The position numbers and the translations under genes are program-made. DNA of 12,825 bases from Candidatus Segatella papionis (lineage in GTDB: Bacteria; Bacteroidota; Bacteroidia; Bacteroidales; Bacteroidaceae). Location of the stretch: assembly GCA_002297965.1 (NCBI GenBank), contig DBLF01000050.1:1-12825 (forward strand). Reading direction: 5' to 3'. Under the pieces are notes generated by a model. The model saw nothing but the letters and a program-made list of their open reading frames with translations. It was not told the origin of the DNA and did not search any database. Positions 12,454 through 12,825 of the stretch are shown here, piece after piece. Positions within the stretch are counted from its first letter, which is position 1; every line of letters begins with the position of its first letter.

Positions 12454-12825
12454 TTATTTCCCAGGTGTTGGTTTGAGATAAGCTTTGAACTTCTCTGGAT
12501 TGTAGTTGAGCACCAAGTCTTCAGGAAATTGAACCCTTTCTACCAATGGCATGATGTTGCCGTAATCGGCAATCATGGTGGAGAAGTGGGCATCACTTCC
12601 AAAGATGACAGGTACCTCATATTTCTTGGCAAGTTCCAATAGCTCCAAGTTGTTAGGCACAGCCACTGTCTTGTGTCGGATAGGTGCCATGGAGTGATTG
12701 TTGATTTCAAGCAAGGTATGGGTTTCCTTGGAAACTTTCATCAAAGCCTCGAAGTCCAGCTCTGCTGTTCCATCGCCTGGGTGGGAGATTATCTGAATGA
12801 AAGGATTACGCATGGCGTTGATGAC
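12454..12825 (-). CDS. PHP-family phosphatase (YcdX-like), C-terminal part
   Basis: The frame is open to the right edge (VINA precedes the first ATG at 12813), so the N-terminus is missing; 123 residues are visible. Metal-site motifs of the PHP fold appear in the right order: IISHPGDG, LLEINNHS and FGSDAH (Glu36, Asp74 and His76, counting from that ATG). The segment AVPNNLELLELAKKYEVPVI and the closing VLNYNPEKFKAYL fit YcdX-type phosphatases, which hydrolyse phosphate esters with a trinuclear metal centre. YcdX-like proteins in other bacteria have been linked to swarming and envelope stress; that is not shown here. It begins the minus-strand run PHP, threonine aldolase, yaaA, bcp. Confidence 0.8.
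   Translation of the reverse strand, partial: VINAMRNPFIQIISHPGDGTAELDFEALMKVSKETHTLLEINNHSMAPIRHKTVAVPNNLELLELAKKYEVPVIFGSDAHFSTMIADYGNIMPLVERVQFPEDLVLNYNPEKFKAYLKPTPGK

Noticed and set aside
1..12825. tRNA, rRNA or insertion sequence
   Set aside because: No tRNA-like cloverleaf, rRNA motif or transposase frame was recognised on either strand.

Overview
The window looks like a Bacteroidetes genome of the Prevotella/Segatella type. The reasons are promoters with the TTG-N19-TAnnTTTG form, a UpxY-like NusG paralogue next to a Bacteroidetes-style tyrosine recombinase, intergenic repeats of the AATCTGTG and CGGATTGCAAATCCG kinds common in that group, and very AT-rich spacers beside moderate-GC genes. 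Species assignment is inference.

Layout. (1) 1-3.5 kb, all minus strand: a 252-nt leader and promoter, a long NusG/UpxY-like antitermination protein (1546-3219), a tyrosine recombinase lacking its C-terminal catalytic end (590-1384), and the N-terminal part of a RhuM-family protein running off the left edge. (2) 3.7-8.4 kb, a plasmid-type replication and partition module: a 16-bp AT-rich tandem array (3743-3974), a parB-like/parA operon (4093-5267, minus), a second more degenerate AT-rich array (5407-5630), a long iteron region (5720-6997) with ten copies of a GTAACAAAAATAGTA core organised partly as three ~195-bp composite repeats, and a Rep_3-family initiator (plus). The only strong intrinsic terminator lies between rep and a convergent Toprim/primase-like gene (8380-9510). 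(3) 9.5-10.2 kb, a scrapyard: a nitroreductase broken across three frames and fused to an unrecognised tail, abutting a headless cupin fragment on the other strand. (4) 10.2-12.8 kb, a tightly packed minus-strand run: PHP phosphatase (partial), threonine aldolase truncated before its PLP lysine, yaaA, bcp, a frameshifted GNAT fragment, and a DUF1294 membrane protein.

How it fits together. Rep would bind the iterons and open the adjacent AT-rich DNA, while ParA and the ribbon-helix-helix-like ParB partner would use AT-rich arrays beside their operon as centromere. The Toprim protein may prime replication. Because chromosomal-type genes (bcp, yaaA) sit within 3 kb of this origin, the DNA is either the origin region of a secondary chromosome/chromid (known in some Prevotella) or an integrated plasmid. 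The broken genes between 9.5 and 10.6 kb are consistent with a rearrangement boundary. bcp and yaaA form an oxidative-stress pair.

Limits: no searches were run. Family names come from motif recognition, and the origin, centromere and promoter calls rest on repeat patterns read by eye.
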